From NCBI GenBank assembly GCA_036924835.1, contig JBAGRR010000001.1:930001-994000 (forward strand): DNA of 64,000 nt. Reading direction: 5' to 3'. Below are positions 1 to 7,916 of the stretch, piece by piece (positions within the stretch are counted from its first letter, which is position 1; each line of letters starts with the position of its first letter). Source of the stretch: Nitrobacteraceae bacterium AZCC 1564 (GTDB lineage Bacteria; Pseudomonadota; Alphaproteobacteria; Rhizobiales; Xanthobacteraceae). The translations under genes and the position numbers were made by a program. The notes under the pieces were generated by a model. It saw only the letters and a list, made by a program, of their open reading frames with translations. It had not been told where the DNA came from and did not search any database.

Positions 1-1826
1 ATCTTGTCTGCACAGAGGACCGCACGGACTTCGTCATCGAGAATTTCGGCCGCCGTGCCCGGCAACGTTCCGAGACCAGCCGCCTTCAGCTCGCGCAGAA
101 ATTCGACGACAGGAATTCCAAGCGTCTGCGCGCCCTGATGAATTTCCAGAGGTGAGAACGCATGCATATGCATTTGCGGCACGGCATCCTTCACGGTGCG
201 GCAAATATCGAGATACTTCTGGCCCGTGTAAGACGGATGAATTCCGCCCTGCATGCAGACCTCGGACGCACCCCGCTCCCATGCTTCGACCACACGGCCA
301 GCGACTTCCTGCATGTCGAGATCGTAGGGCCGTCCACGCAGGTTCTCGCTCATCTTGCCCTTGGAAAATGCGCAGAATTGGCACTTGAAAGAGCAGATGT
401 TCGTATAGTTGATGTTGCGTGTCACGACGTAGCTGACCACGTCGCCGTTCACCTCACGGCGCAGTTCGTCGGCGGCACGGCAGATCGCCGAGAAGCCATC
501 GCCCCGCGCGCGGAACAGGTTGATGATCTCCCCCTCGCCCAGCGCCTCGCCGCGTTGTGCCTTGGCGAGGACACGGCCCAAATTGTCGGACGGCGTGACT
601 GAAGGCGCTCTTGCAATCCAATCCACTTCACGGTTCGGCAGTTCGCCAACATGCCCCGGACACCAGTCGTCGACGCGCGGCATGCCATCGCCGTCGATGT
701 GATTAAGCACTGCGGTACGCAGCCCCTGATCAACCCAGCGATTGGTATCGCGCGCAAGTGCCGGATAGATCGCGAGACGCTCCACCAGATCCATGCCGGC
801 AGCTTTGGTCGCAGCTTCGAGCACGCGCAGGTGCGGCCACGGCGCCTCAGGATTCACGTGGTCCGGAGTCACCGGCGAAACGCCACCCCAGTCGTTAATG
901 CCAGCAGCAACAAGTCTACCGAGCGCCCCGGGGCTGAGATTTGGTGGCGCCTGGATATTCATCTGCGGTTCGAAAATCAGACGCGCGATCGCAATCGTCC
1001 AGAGATGATCCTCTACGTCGGGCGACGCCGCAGCCTCCATCCGCGTACCCGCTTTGGGGCGGAAGTTCTGGACAATGATTTCCTGGATGTGCCCGTACTG
1101 ATCATTGAGGTCGCGCAGCGCGAACAGGGAATCGATACGTTCCTGTCGCGTCTCGCCGATACCGATCAATATGCCCGACGTGAATGGAATCTGCCGTTCA
1201 CCGGCAAGCTTCATGGTTTCAAGTCGCGCAGCCGGCACCTTGTCCGGCGAGCCGTAATGTGCACCGCCCTTTTCACAAAGCCGGTCGGAGACGCTCTCCA
1301 GCATGATGCCCTGAGAGACCGAGACCTTGCGCAGGGCATCCAAGTCCTCGCCAGTCATCAGACCCGGATTGATATGCGGCAAAAGTCCGGTCTCGCGGAA
1401 TACTGCGCCCGCAGCTTCAGCCACATAAGACAGCGTCGTCGCATGTCCGAGACGATCGAGTTCTTCACGCGCGACGCGATAACGCAGCTCCGGCTTGTCA
1501 CCGAGCGTGAACAACGCCTCCTTGCATCCAGCCTTCTTCCCGGCCTCTGCGATCGCAATCATCTGCTCAATCGACAGAAAAGGCTTCTCGCCCGCGCGCG
1601 GAGCATGAGCGAACGTGCAGTAGTGGCAGACGTCGCGGCAAAGCTGCGTCAGCGGAATAAAGACCTTGCGTGAGTAAGAAACCTGCCGGCCATGCGCGGC
1701 ATCGCGCCGTGCAGCAGCGGCATTCAGGAGGTCATCAAGACCTTCGACGTGGACGAGGTGCGCCGCTTCTTCGCGCGTCAGCCTGCGGTCATTCGGGAAA
1801 TTCTGCAAAAGAGAAGTGACGTTCAT
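1..1826 (-). CDS. fbiC: FO synthase, two-domain (CofG+CofH), 3' end beyond window
   Basis: This gene makes the deazaflavin chromophore FO of coenzyme F420 from tyrosine and the ribityl-aminouracil intermediate of riboflavin synthesis, using two radical-SAM active sites. The first 608 residues are visible. The N-terminal CofG-like half carries CRDVCHYC (C64, C68, C71). The C-terminal CofH-like half carries CSFKCQFC (C478, C482, C485). Having both CX3CX2C clusters in one chain is the fused FbiC layout of actinobacteria rather than the split CofG/CofH of archaea. The ATG lies one base beyond the cofC stop codon, so translation is probably coupled. The stop codon is off the left edge, but little can be missing, since FbiC is usually about 800-860 residues. 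Confidence 0.95.
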   Translation of the reverse strand, partial: MNVTSLLQNFPNDRRLTREEAAHLVHVEGLDDLLNAAAARRDAAHGRQVSYSRKVFIPLTQLCRDVCHYCTFAHAPRAGEKPFLSIEQMIAIAEAGKKAGCKEALFTLGDKPELRYRVAREELDRLGHATTLSYVAEAAGAVFRETGLLPHINPGLMTGEDLDALRKVSVSQGIMLESVSDRLCEKGGAHYGSPDKVPAARLETMKLAGERQIPFTSGILIGIGETRQERIDSLFALRDLNDQYGHIQEIIVQNFRPKAGTRMEAAASPDVEDHLWTIAIARLIFEPQMNIQAPPNLSPGALGRLVAAGINDWGGVSPVTPDHVNPEAPWPHLRVLEAATKAAGMDLVERLAIYPALARDTNRWVDQGLRTAVLNHIDGDGMPRVDDWCPGHVGELPNREVDWIARAPSVTPSDNLGRVLAKAQRGEALGEGEIINLFRARGDGFSAICRAADELRREVNGDVVSYVVTRNINYTNICSFKCQFCAFSKGKMSENLRGRPYDLDMQEVAGRVVEAWERGASEVCMQGGIHPSYTGQKYLDICRTVKDAVPQMHMHAFSPLEIHQGAQTLGIPVVEFLRELKAAGLGTLPGTAAEILDDEVRAVLCADK

Positions 1827-1827
1827 G

Positions 1828-2532
1828 TCACACATGCCTCTCGGATGCCGGTAGAGCAGCGGCATGGAGCCGTTCCGCGATATTGAATTCAGCCAGCAGC
1901 GCAGCCGTCAGCGAGAATTTTTTGACGCCTGCCCAAGGAAGCAGATCGTCAGGGCAGTCGATGTCCCGGCCAAGACCTTCATTGCGCACGATGCCACAAT
2001 CGATGCCGCTTGCCTGAGCCAATGCCTGGTGCCGCACGAAGCTGTCGTCACCAAAACTTGGAATGATAAGATCGGGAGAACGCAACGCCAGCGCGTTGGT
2101 GCCTCCGTCGGACAGCGCAGGCGCCAACACGATTGGATGACGATCAAGCTCACCGATGACGTCGCGCAGATCACTGGCCGTGGCGAAAGGCACATCGGCC
2201 GGAACGACCAGCGCAGCGGACGATGCATCGAGCGTCTTCAGCCCCTGCTGGACGGCGGCATTGATGCCCGCCTCTAACACGTCCGTCACCACGCGGGCCT
2301 CGAACAAAGTCGCCAGGTTCGCCACCATCGGATCGCCGGTCACCACGATGGTCCCAGCAATCTCCGGCGTCGCGCACAGTGTGGTCAGAACTTCATGCAG
2401 CATGGTGCGGACGAGTTTCACGCGTTCGTTGCGCGACAAGACATCGGCAAGCCGCTGCTTGGCTCTGCTCAACCGCTTGACGGGAACAATAGCCCAGACA
2501 TGACCGGAGGTTTCTGCAGCGATCTGCATCAC
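1828..2532 (-). CDS. cofC: CofC-type guanylyltransferase of F420 synthesis
   Basis: CofC activates a three-carbon phospho-acid (2-phospholactate, phosphoenolpyruvate or 3-phosphoglycerate, depending on lineage) with GTP, giving the substrate for CofD. The 234-residue length fits the family. The N-terminus has the nucleotidyltransferase pattern WAIVPVKRLSRAKQRL, and VVPADVPFA near the middle resembles the metal/nucleotide loop of MobA-like folds. It overlaps the end of cofD by four bases (ATGA) and is followed after one base by fbiC. Which three-carbon acid is used cannot be read safely from the sequence. Confidence 0.92.
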   Translation of the reverse strand: MMQIAAETSGHVWAIVPVKRLSRAKQRLADVLSRNERVKLVRTMLHEVLTTLCATPEIAGTIVVTGDPMVANLATLFEARVVTDVLEAGINAAVQQGLKTLDASSAALVVPADVPFATASDLRDVIGELDRHPIVLAPALSDGGTNALALRSPDLIIPSFGDDSFVRHQALAQASGIDCGIVRNEGLGRDIDCPDDLLPWAGVKKFSLTAALLAEFNIAERLHAAALPASERHV

Positions 2533-3515
2533 GCGACGCTCTCTCTCTTCTGCGCAGCGGACAGCTCAGCCGCGAACTTCAGGCATTCGGCAGCCAGCCG
2601 ATCCCTATCTTCGAGGCTTCGCATCCAGGTCGAAGTTAAATGCACCGGCATACCGATTTTATCGGACTCGCCCTCGTCGGTCTGATCGATGATCAGCCCG
2701 CTTAGGAACGGATAGTGGCGGGCGATGGTCACCGAGTCCGCTGGCAGACCGAGCTCCGCCATGATCTTTGCCGTCGGTCCCTTGACCGCTTGCCCTCCGA
2801 TCAACGGAGAGACTGCAACGAGCGGAGCTCTCACTGCAGCAAGGGCCTTGCGGATATCCGCGACAGCGAGAATGGGATCGACGCTGAGATATGGATTTGA
2901 AGGGCAGATAATCACAGCAGCGAGATCCGGATTCTGGAGCGCTGACAACACCTGCGGCGTCGCAGCGGCTTTCTCTGCTCCCTTGAATTCGAGTTGTCTG
3001 ACGACCGGTGCGCATTGCAACCCGACAAAGTAGCGCTGGAACGGCAATGGTCCATCCGCAGTGACCACCATCGTCTCGATGCGGTCATCGGACATAGGGA
3101 GAATGGTCGCAGCGATGCCAAGACGACGCGCCATAGCGGTCGTGAATTCCGTCAGTGTGGTTCCACCGCGCAGCGCCTGCGTCCGCTCCACATGCATGGC
3201 GAGATCACGATCGCCCAACCGAAACCAGGTTTCGCCGCCGAGATCACCGAGCGATGCCATGAAGTTCCAGGTTTCATCGGCGCGGCCCCAACCACGCTCG
3301 ACATCACTGAGGCCGCTCAGCGTATAGACGACCGTGTCAATGTCAGGCGATACATGCAGGTCGAGATGTTCGAAGTCGTCGCCGGTATTGACGACGACGG
3401 TCAGGTCCGCACCGATCAGACGATTGAGGCCGAGCGCCAGTTTGGCTCCGCCGACGCCGCCGCACAGCGCCACCACCGGCTTGCCAACCAATGCTTTTGC
3501 GCTTGCGGTGCTCAT
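2529..3515 (-). CDS. cofD: CofD, 2-phospho-L-lactate (or analogue) transferase
   Basis: CofD (FbiA) transfers the phospho-acid part of the GDP-activated intermediate onto FO, giving F420-0 or its dehydro or 3-PG analogue. The protein has 328 residues, normal for the family. It begins with the nucleotide-binding loop ALCGGVGGAK (about residues 16-25), followed by VVVNTGDDFEHLDLHVSPD, a stretch typical of CofD. It overlaps cofE upstream and cofC downstream by four bases each, so the three genes are likely read from one mRNA with coupled translation. Confidence 0.95.
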   Translation of the reverse strand: MSTASAKALVGKPVVALCGGVGGAKLALGLNRLIGADLTVVVNTGDDFEHLDLHVSPDIDTVVYTLSGLSDVERGWGRADETWNFMASLGDLGGETWFRLGDRDLAMHVERTQALRGGTTLTEFTTAMARRLGIAATILPMSDDRIETMVVTADGPLPFQRYFVGLQCAPVVRQLEFKGAEKAAATPQVLSALQNPDLAAVIICPSNPYLSVDPILAVADIRKALAAVRAPLVAVSPLIGGQAVKGPTAKIMAELGLPADSVTIARHYPFLSGLIIDQTDEGESDKIGMPVHLTSTWMRSLEDRDRLAAECLKFAAELSAAQKRESVA

Positions 3516-4279
3516 CGGAACATATCCCGTTCGCGCGGACGGATCAGAGCAGACGCGGGCCGCGATGCTGCAGAAAACGTCAGCCCCCGGACCACAACCA
3601 CCGGCAGCCCTTCCGCTGCCTGCCCCATGAGCAACGACGCTCCAGCGGCAATTTCATCGGCCACAGCGATCTCGGTCACCTGCATCGGCCTGCCGAACAT
3701 GTCCGGCGCGCCGATCATATCCAGCAGCGATGGCAAACCTGCGACGCCAAGCGCAACGCCGACAACGCCGTTGCGCCATGGCCGCCCGAAGCTGTCATTG
3801 ATGATAACGCCGACATCAGCTCCAAAGGCAGCATCAAATTTCGACTTCAGCGTCACAGCAGAACCATCGGGATCCTTCGGCAACAACAAAACGCGTTCTT
3901 CGCCATCGCTGTGCAGGATGTTCGACTGATCAATGCCGGCGTTGGCCATCACGTATCCAAGTCGATGAGCAACGATCATGATGTTCGGCCGATAACGCAC
4001 GACCTCATCCGACTCGGAAAGAACAACCTCGATGAAACGCGCGTCCTTACCTATTTCTTTGGCAAGCGCATGCGCTTTCTCCGAAGGAACGACGCTCTTC
4101 AGCTCGACGTAGCGATCTTCGGATTTCGAAACGATTTTCTGCGCGATGACAACGATGTCGCCCGTCGTCAGTTCAAACTGTGCGGCCTTGAGAGCATCTG
4201 TGATCGCCGTGGCGAGATCGTCACCCGGCTGGATCAACGGAATGCCGGGTACGGCAAAATATGTGACGCTCTTCGCCAT
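3512..4279 (-). CDS. cofE: CofE, coenzyme F420-0:L-glutamate ligase
   Basis: CofE adds L-glutamate residues to F420-0 with GTP, giving the polyglutamylated coenzyme. At 255 residues it is the stand-alone ligase. It lacks the C-terminal FMN-binding nitroreductase-like domain that mycobacterial FbiB uses to reduce dehydro-F420-0. Family-typical stretches include VPGIPLIQPGDDL at the N-terminus, DIVVIAQKIVSKSE, and the metal/GTP region VGVIINDSFGRPWRNG. It starts 12 bases after npdG and overlaps cofD by four bases. Confidence 0.94.
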   Translation of the reverse strand: MAKSVTYFAVPGIPLIQPGDDLATAITDALKAAQFELTTGDIVVIAQKIVSKSEDRYVELKSVVPSEKAHALAKEIGKDARFIEVVLSESDEVVRYRPNIMIVAHRLGYVMANAGIDQSNILHSDGEERVLLLPKDPDGSAVTLKSKFDAAFGADVGVIINDSFGRPWRNGVVGVALGVAGLPSLLDMIGAPDMFGRPMQVTEIAVADEIAAGASLLMGQAAEGLPVVVVRGLTFSAASRPASALIRPRERDMFR

Positions 4280-4291
4280 CGCGAATGCCGG

Positions 4292-4948
4292 TTACGGAGC
4301 AGGCGCGGGAAGTCCGGTGATGCGGATACCCGCGCCCGGCACTTTGTAGCGGCGGTTGATCCCGATCAGAACTGACGTCAGCGCCTCCGCCGCAGCCGAG
4401 TTGGCAAGAACGCCCCCATCAACACCAGAGGTCGCAACTTCGCCGGCCAGCGCGATCACAAGATCACGGGCTTCCTTGTCGTTGCCGAACACCAGCACAT
4501 CGCAGTCCGCACGGCCGCCAGCATGCAGCTTCGTGGCGCCGACATTATGAAACGCAGAGACAACCTTGACGCCGTCGCCAAGCAGCTTCTGCGCGATCTG
4601 AGCGGCAGACCCTTCCGGTGGCAACTGCACGACAGAAACCTTCGGTGGCACCAGTGGCACAGCAGCGTCGACGACGATCTTGCCCTGAACGGCATCCTTC
4701 ACTTCAAGGAGCGTGGCCTCATGGCTGCCGAACGGCACCGCGAGAACCACAATGTCAGCCGACGTCGCAGCACCGACATTGTCATCACCTCGCGCATTGC
4801 CGCCTAGTTCTTTGGCGAACGCCTGCGCCTTCTCAGCAGAGCGGGATCCTATCACGACGGAATAGCCAGCGGCGATCCATCGCTTCGCAAGACCTGAACC
4901 CAGGTCGCCGGTACCTCCCAGAATAGCAATACTTGGCTTTGCGCTCAT
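4292..4948 (-). CDS. npdG: F420-dependent NADP oxidoreductase (NpdG/Fno)
   Basis: NpdG moves hydride between NADPH and F420 and so supplies F420H2. The 218-residue protein has the Rossmann loop ILGGTGDLGSGLA (about residues 9-21) and VIGSRSAEKA after the second strand, which reads NADP(H) through the arginine and serines. The length and the C-terminal GIRITGLP region fit NpdG/Fno and not the longer ProC-like reductases. A GGAAGG ribosome-binding site precedes the ATG. It lies between pxpA (40-nt gap) and cofE (12-nt gap), so the coenzyme and its reductant supply are encoded together. Confidence 0.92.
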   Translation of the reverse strand: MSAKPSIAILGGTGDLGSGLAKRWIAAGYSVVIGSRSAEKAQAFAKELGGNARGDDNVGAATSADIVVLAVPFGSHEATLLEVKDAVQGKIVVDAAVPLVPPKVSVVQLPPEGSAAQIAQKLLGDGVKVVSAFHNVGATKLHAGGRADCDVLVFGNDKEARDLVIALAGEVATSGVDGGVLANSAAAEALTSVLIGINRRYKVPGAGIRITGLPAPAP

Positions 4949-4988
4949 GTGACCGGCCTTCCCTGGATCAGATTTTTTTCGAGTGGTG

Positions 4989-5765
4989 TCAGTCGAGCGA
5001 CATCTCGGTCAGAGGCACCAGCTTGACCCCCGCCTTTTCCAGCCCTTCGCGGACCTTCTTCGCCAAAGCGACTGCGGTCGGCTCGTCGCCGTGGACGCAC
5101 AGCGAGTGCACCTTGCACGGGATCTTCTTGCCGGTGCGCGAGGTGATGGTGTTGTTCACTACCATCTCGACGACCTGCCTCGTCGCAGCTTCCGGGTCGT
5201 GCAGCACGGAACCCGGGATCTTGCGCGACGTCAGGTTGCCGTCGTCCTCATACTGACGATCGCAGAAGCCTTCGAGCGCGACCGGCAATCCGAGTTCGCG
5301 ACCGGCTTTTTCCATTTCGGATCCGGCAAGTGCCATATAGATGATCTTGGGATCGACCGCCTTGATCGCGCGACCAATGGCCATGGCGTATTCCTTATTC
5401 TCCGCGGCCATGTTGTTCAGTGCGCCGTGCGGCTTGAGGTGGGTCACCTTGACATCCGAATAAGCCGCCAGCGCCTGCAAAGCACCGATCTGATAGGCAA
5501 TCATGTATTCGAGATCCTCAGGCTTCATATCGATGCGGCGGCGCCCGAACCCCCAGAGATCGTTGAATCCGGGATGCGCGCCGACGGTGACGCCTTCCCG
5601 CTTCGCATCGGCGATGACCTTGCGCATGGTTAGCGGGTCGCCGGCATGGAAGCCACATGCGATGTTGGCGGAACCGATAATTTTCAGAATGCCGTTGTCG
5701 TCGCCGATCTTATAGGCGCCGAAACCCTCTGCCATATCTGCGTTGAGATTGATCTTGATCGTCAT
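4989..5765 (-). CDS. pxpA: 5-oxoprolinase subunit PxpA (LamB/YcsF family)
   Basis: PxpA works with PxpB and PxpC in ATP-dependent opening of 5-oxoproline. Paralogues may open other lactams. The 258-residue protein shows the family signatures NLNADMAEGFG (about 6-16), ANIACGFHAGDP (about 33-44), VTVGAHPGF and SLCVHGDEP near the C-terminus, with the conserved Asp/His residues present. It is separated from pxpBC by the molybdenum hydroxylase genes and gntR, an unusual split, since the three are normally adjacent. A predicted promoter lies upstream at 5821-5849. It is followed by npdG after 40 nt. The true substrate may not be 5-oxoproline, given the neighbours. Confidence 0.93.
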   Translation of the reverse strand: MTIKINLNADMAEGFGAYKIGDDNGILKIIGSANIACGFHAGDPLTMRKVIADAKREGVTVGAHPGFNDLWGFGRRRIDMKPEDLEYMIAYQIGALQALAAYSDVKVTHLKPHGALNNMAAENKEYAMAIGRAIKAVDPKIIYMALAGSEMEKAGRELGLPVALEGFCDRQYEDDGNLTSRKIPGSVLHDPEAATRQVVEMVVNNTITSRTGKKIPCKVHSLCVHGDEPTAVALAKKVREGLEKAGVKLVPLTEMSLD

Positions 5766-5820
5766 TGCTCGCTCCGGATTACCACGAATGGCAAAAAGTC
5801 ATCTATCACAGGCTCAAATG

Positions 5821-5849
5821 AGGATAAGGTACTATCTTTAGGATGACAA
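5821..5849 (-). promoter_or_regulatory. Predicted pxpA promoter with candidate operator
   Basis: Read on the minus strand, TTGTCA (5849-5844) and TATCCT (5826-5821) are separated by 17 bases, a fair sigma-70-type pair about 56 nt upstream of the pxpA ATG. The spacer contains AAGATAGTA (5838-5830). The same nine bases, in the other orientation, occur in the spacer of the predicted pxpB promoter. The region is also an imperfect palindrome, GGTACTATC-N8-GACAATACC (5828-5853). A role as a GntR operator is inferred. Confidence 0.4.
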
Positions 5850-5871
5850 TACCTTTGCCGCCGCTTGAGTC

Positions 5872-7080
5872 TTATTGTCTGCCGAACAGTCGGTTCAGCA
5901 GATTTTGGAACCTATCTTTTACCACTGAGAATACCAGCGATCCCGCATCAAGACCGACCTCGGCGGATGGCATGTCTCCGCTCGACTTCCCTGCCAGACG
6001 CGCTTCGAGGTTCCTCACGAACATCGCAATCAGGCGCCCGGCAATATCCTGCACGAGACCCGAGCGACTGAACTGCGCGAGCGCTCCGGTCAGCGTGAAG
6101 CCGATATTGACGTCGACACGTGTCTGATCTGGCGTGTCACCCTGCTTGACCGCATAGCCGACCAGTCCCCGCGTTGCAGAGTTGCTGCGCTTGTCTTTGC
6201 CCGAGCCGATGATCGTCCCTGTCCTGGTCGCCTCATCACGCGTGATGTCAGCGACGCCGTGGAATTCCGCCGAGATCGGGCCGACCTTGACCTTCATCTG
6301 GCCTTCGACATGGCCATCCACCGGCTCGCCGGTCAGCGACGCGCCGGGCAGACACGCCGCAACACTCGCCACATCGCCGAAGAAGGTCCAAACCACGTCG
6401 ACTGGGTGGGCGACCACGAAGCTCTGCGTAAACGTTGTCTGCGGCTTCCAGTCTGGATCCATGCGCGCGGCAGAAACAGGGGACACGCGTTTCGCGGTGA
6501 CCTTGGGCGCAGCGGCAATGCGCGGCGCCGATCCGGACGTGACCAGCACTGCGTGTCCCGATCCTGAGGGCCCGAGCCGCGTGCGATTGCCGTTCGGGAT
6601 CGCTGCGATACCACGGCTGCGCCTAGCCTCGACCACACGCTGTACCGCGCGGATGATGCCAACGTAGCCGGTGCAGCGGCAGAGATTTCCACTCATAGCG
6701 ACACGAATGTCATGCTCGCTCGGCGCCTGCAGCCGCAGCACAACATCGCGTGCGGACACGAGCATCCCCGGCGTGCAATATCCGCACTGAAGCGCATGCT
6801 CCTGCGAAAAGGCAGCGCGCAGTTCGGTCGCGATCTCGTCGTTGTCGAGCCCCTCAATGGTTGTGACTTCGGCCTGCTGGCAGGCGACCGCGTAAGTTAT
6901 GCAGGAGCGCGTCGGCACACCATCCACAAGCATCGTACAAGCGCCGCATACGCCGTGCTCGCAACCCAGATGGGTGCCTGTGAGATTCTGGGTTTCGCGT
7001 ACGAAGTCAGCGAGATGGGTGCGCGGCTGGACGCTGGCGCTGACGGATTTTCCGTTAACTGTGAGACTGACGAGATTCAT
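5872..7080 (-). CDS. Molybdenum hydroxylase iron-sulfur subunit fused to a CoxG domain
   Basis: Small [2Fe-2S] subunit of a xanthine dehydrogenase/CO dehydrogenase-family enzyme, passing electrons from the molybdenum site to FAD. The plant-type ferredoxin cluster is C40, C45, C48, C60. The second cluster is C99, C102, C134, C136 (CGYC...CRCTGY). After about residue 160 comes a low-complexity linker. Residues from about 215 to 380 then form a CoxG-like SRPBCC domain with the signature CLPGASL and the pattern VWTFFGDVASV. CoxS and CoxG are normally separate proteins of about 160 and 150-200 residues, so the 402-residue chain is a fusion. It overlaps the FAD subunit gene by four bases. The electron-transfer role is secure by family; the substrate is unknown. 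Confidence 0.92.
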   Translation of the reverse strand: MNLVSLTVNGKSVSASVQPRTHLADFVRETQNLTGTHLGCEHGVCGACTMLVDGVPTRSCITYAVACQQAEVTTIEGLDNDEIATELRAAFSQEHALQCGYCTPGMLVSARDVVLRLQAPSEHDIRVAMSGNLCRCTGYVGIIRAVQRVVEARRSRGIAAIPNGNRTRLGPSGSGHAVLVTSGSAPRIAAAPKVTAKRVSPVSAARMDPDWKPQTTFTQSFVVAHPVDVVWTFFGDVASVAACLPGASLTGEPVDGHVEGQMKVKVGPISAEFHGVADITRDEATRTGTIIGSGKDKRSNSATRGLVGYAVKQGDTPDQTRVDVNIGFTLTGALAQFSRSGLVQDIAGRLIAMFVRNLEARLAGKSSGDMPSAEVGLDAGSLVFSVVKDRFQNLLNRLFGRQ

Positions 7081-7916
7081 GCTGACTGCGCCTGTTCGAT
7101 AGCGCGCCGCAACGCGACAATATGGGTTTGCTTGTCGAGCGGATCGATCATGCCCGCTGCTTCCATCGCATCCGCGACAGCATCGCTGTTGAATACCGTA
7201 TGGAGCTGCTTTGCGCGCCCGTCGCCGAGAATGTTGCCCGCTTCAGTGACGACGATCGGCCGACTCTCGGTAGCGCCAATCACGACGCGGCTGACACCGC
7301 GATCAGGATCCGACAAGAACGAGCCGATGGCGTGCGCGAATTCACCGGTCTTGCGGCAGGTCTTGTAGTAACCCCAGCGCGCTGAACGGCTAAGTTTTGG
7401 CACTCTCACGCCAACGAGCATCTCGCCAGGCTGCAGGTCGGATTCCAGCGCACCGACCATATAGTCTTCGACTGGGATCGTGCGCTCGCCGCTCGGGCCG
7501 CGGAGCACAACCTTCGCGCCCACCGCGGCCATGATCGAGTGCCAGTCGGCCGAAGGATCGGCGTGCGTCAGACTCCCGCCGATGGTTCCGCGATTGCGCA
7601 CCGCCCGATAAGCAATCCCACGTGCAACGTATGGAAGTGCGCCGCTGGTCACATCCGGAACGCGCAAGTCCTCGATATCGGCATGGGTGATGCAAGCGCC
7701 GAGCACGATCTCGTCCGCACGCTGATCGACGCTGCGGAGTTCCTCGATGCCGGTGATGTCCACCAGTAGATCAGGCTGAACCAAACGCATGTTGAGCATC
7801 GGGCCAAGCGACTGGCTGCCGGCCATGATCTTTACCGTCAGGGTATCGTCGGCGATCAGCTTGAGCGCTTCGTTGACGTCGCCGGGACGCGCATAATCGA
7901 AATTGACCGGCTTCAC
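7077..7916 (-). CDS. Molybdenum hydroxylase FAD-binding medium subunit (CoxM-like)
   Basis: This 279-residue subunit binds FAD and takes electrons from the iron-sulfur subunit to the external acceptor. The two FAD-binding motifs of the vanillyl-alcohol-oxidase-type fold are clear: KIMAGSQSLGP (about 29-39) and RGTIGGSLTHADPSAD (about 109-124). The C-terminal CO dehydrogenase flavoprotein domain follows. It overlaps both the large subunit gene and the fused small subunit gene by four bases, so the three subunits are likely made in equal amounts. The L-M-S gene order is one of several found in this family. Confidence 0.94.
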   Translation of the reverse strand: MKPVNFDYARPGDVNEALKLIADDTLTVKIMAGSQSLGPMLNMRLVQPDLLVDITGIEELRSVDQRADEIVLGACITHADIEDLRVPDVTSGALPYVARGIAYRAVRNRGTIGGSLTHADPSADWHSIMAAVGAKVVLRGPSGERTIPVEDYMVGALESDLQPGEMLVGVRVPKLSRSARWGYYKTCRKTGEFAHAIGSFLSDPDRGVSRVVIGATESRPIVVTEAGNILGDGRAKQLHTVFNSDAVADAMEAAGMIDPLDKQTHIVALRRAIEQAQSA

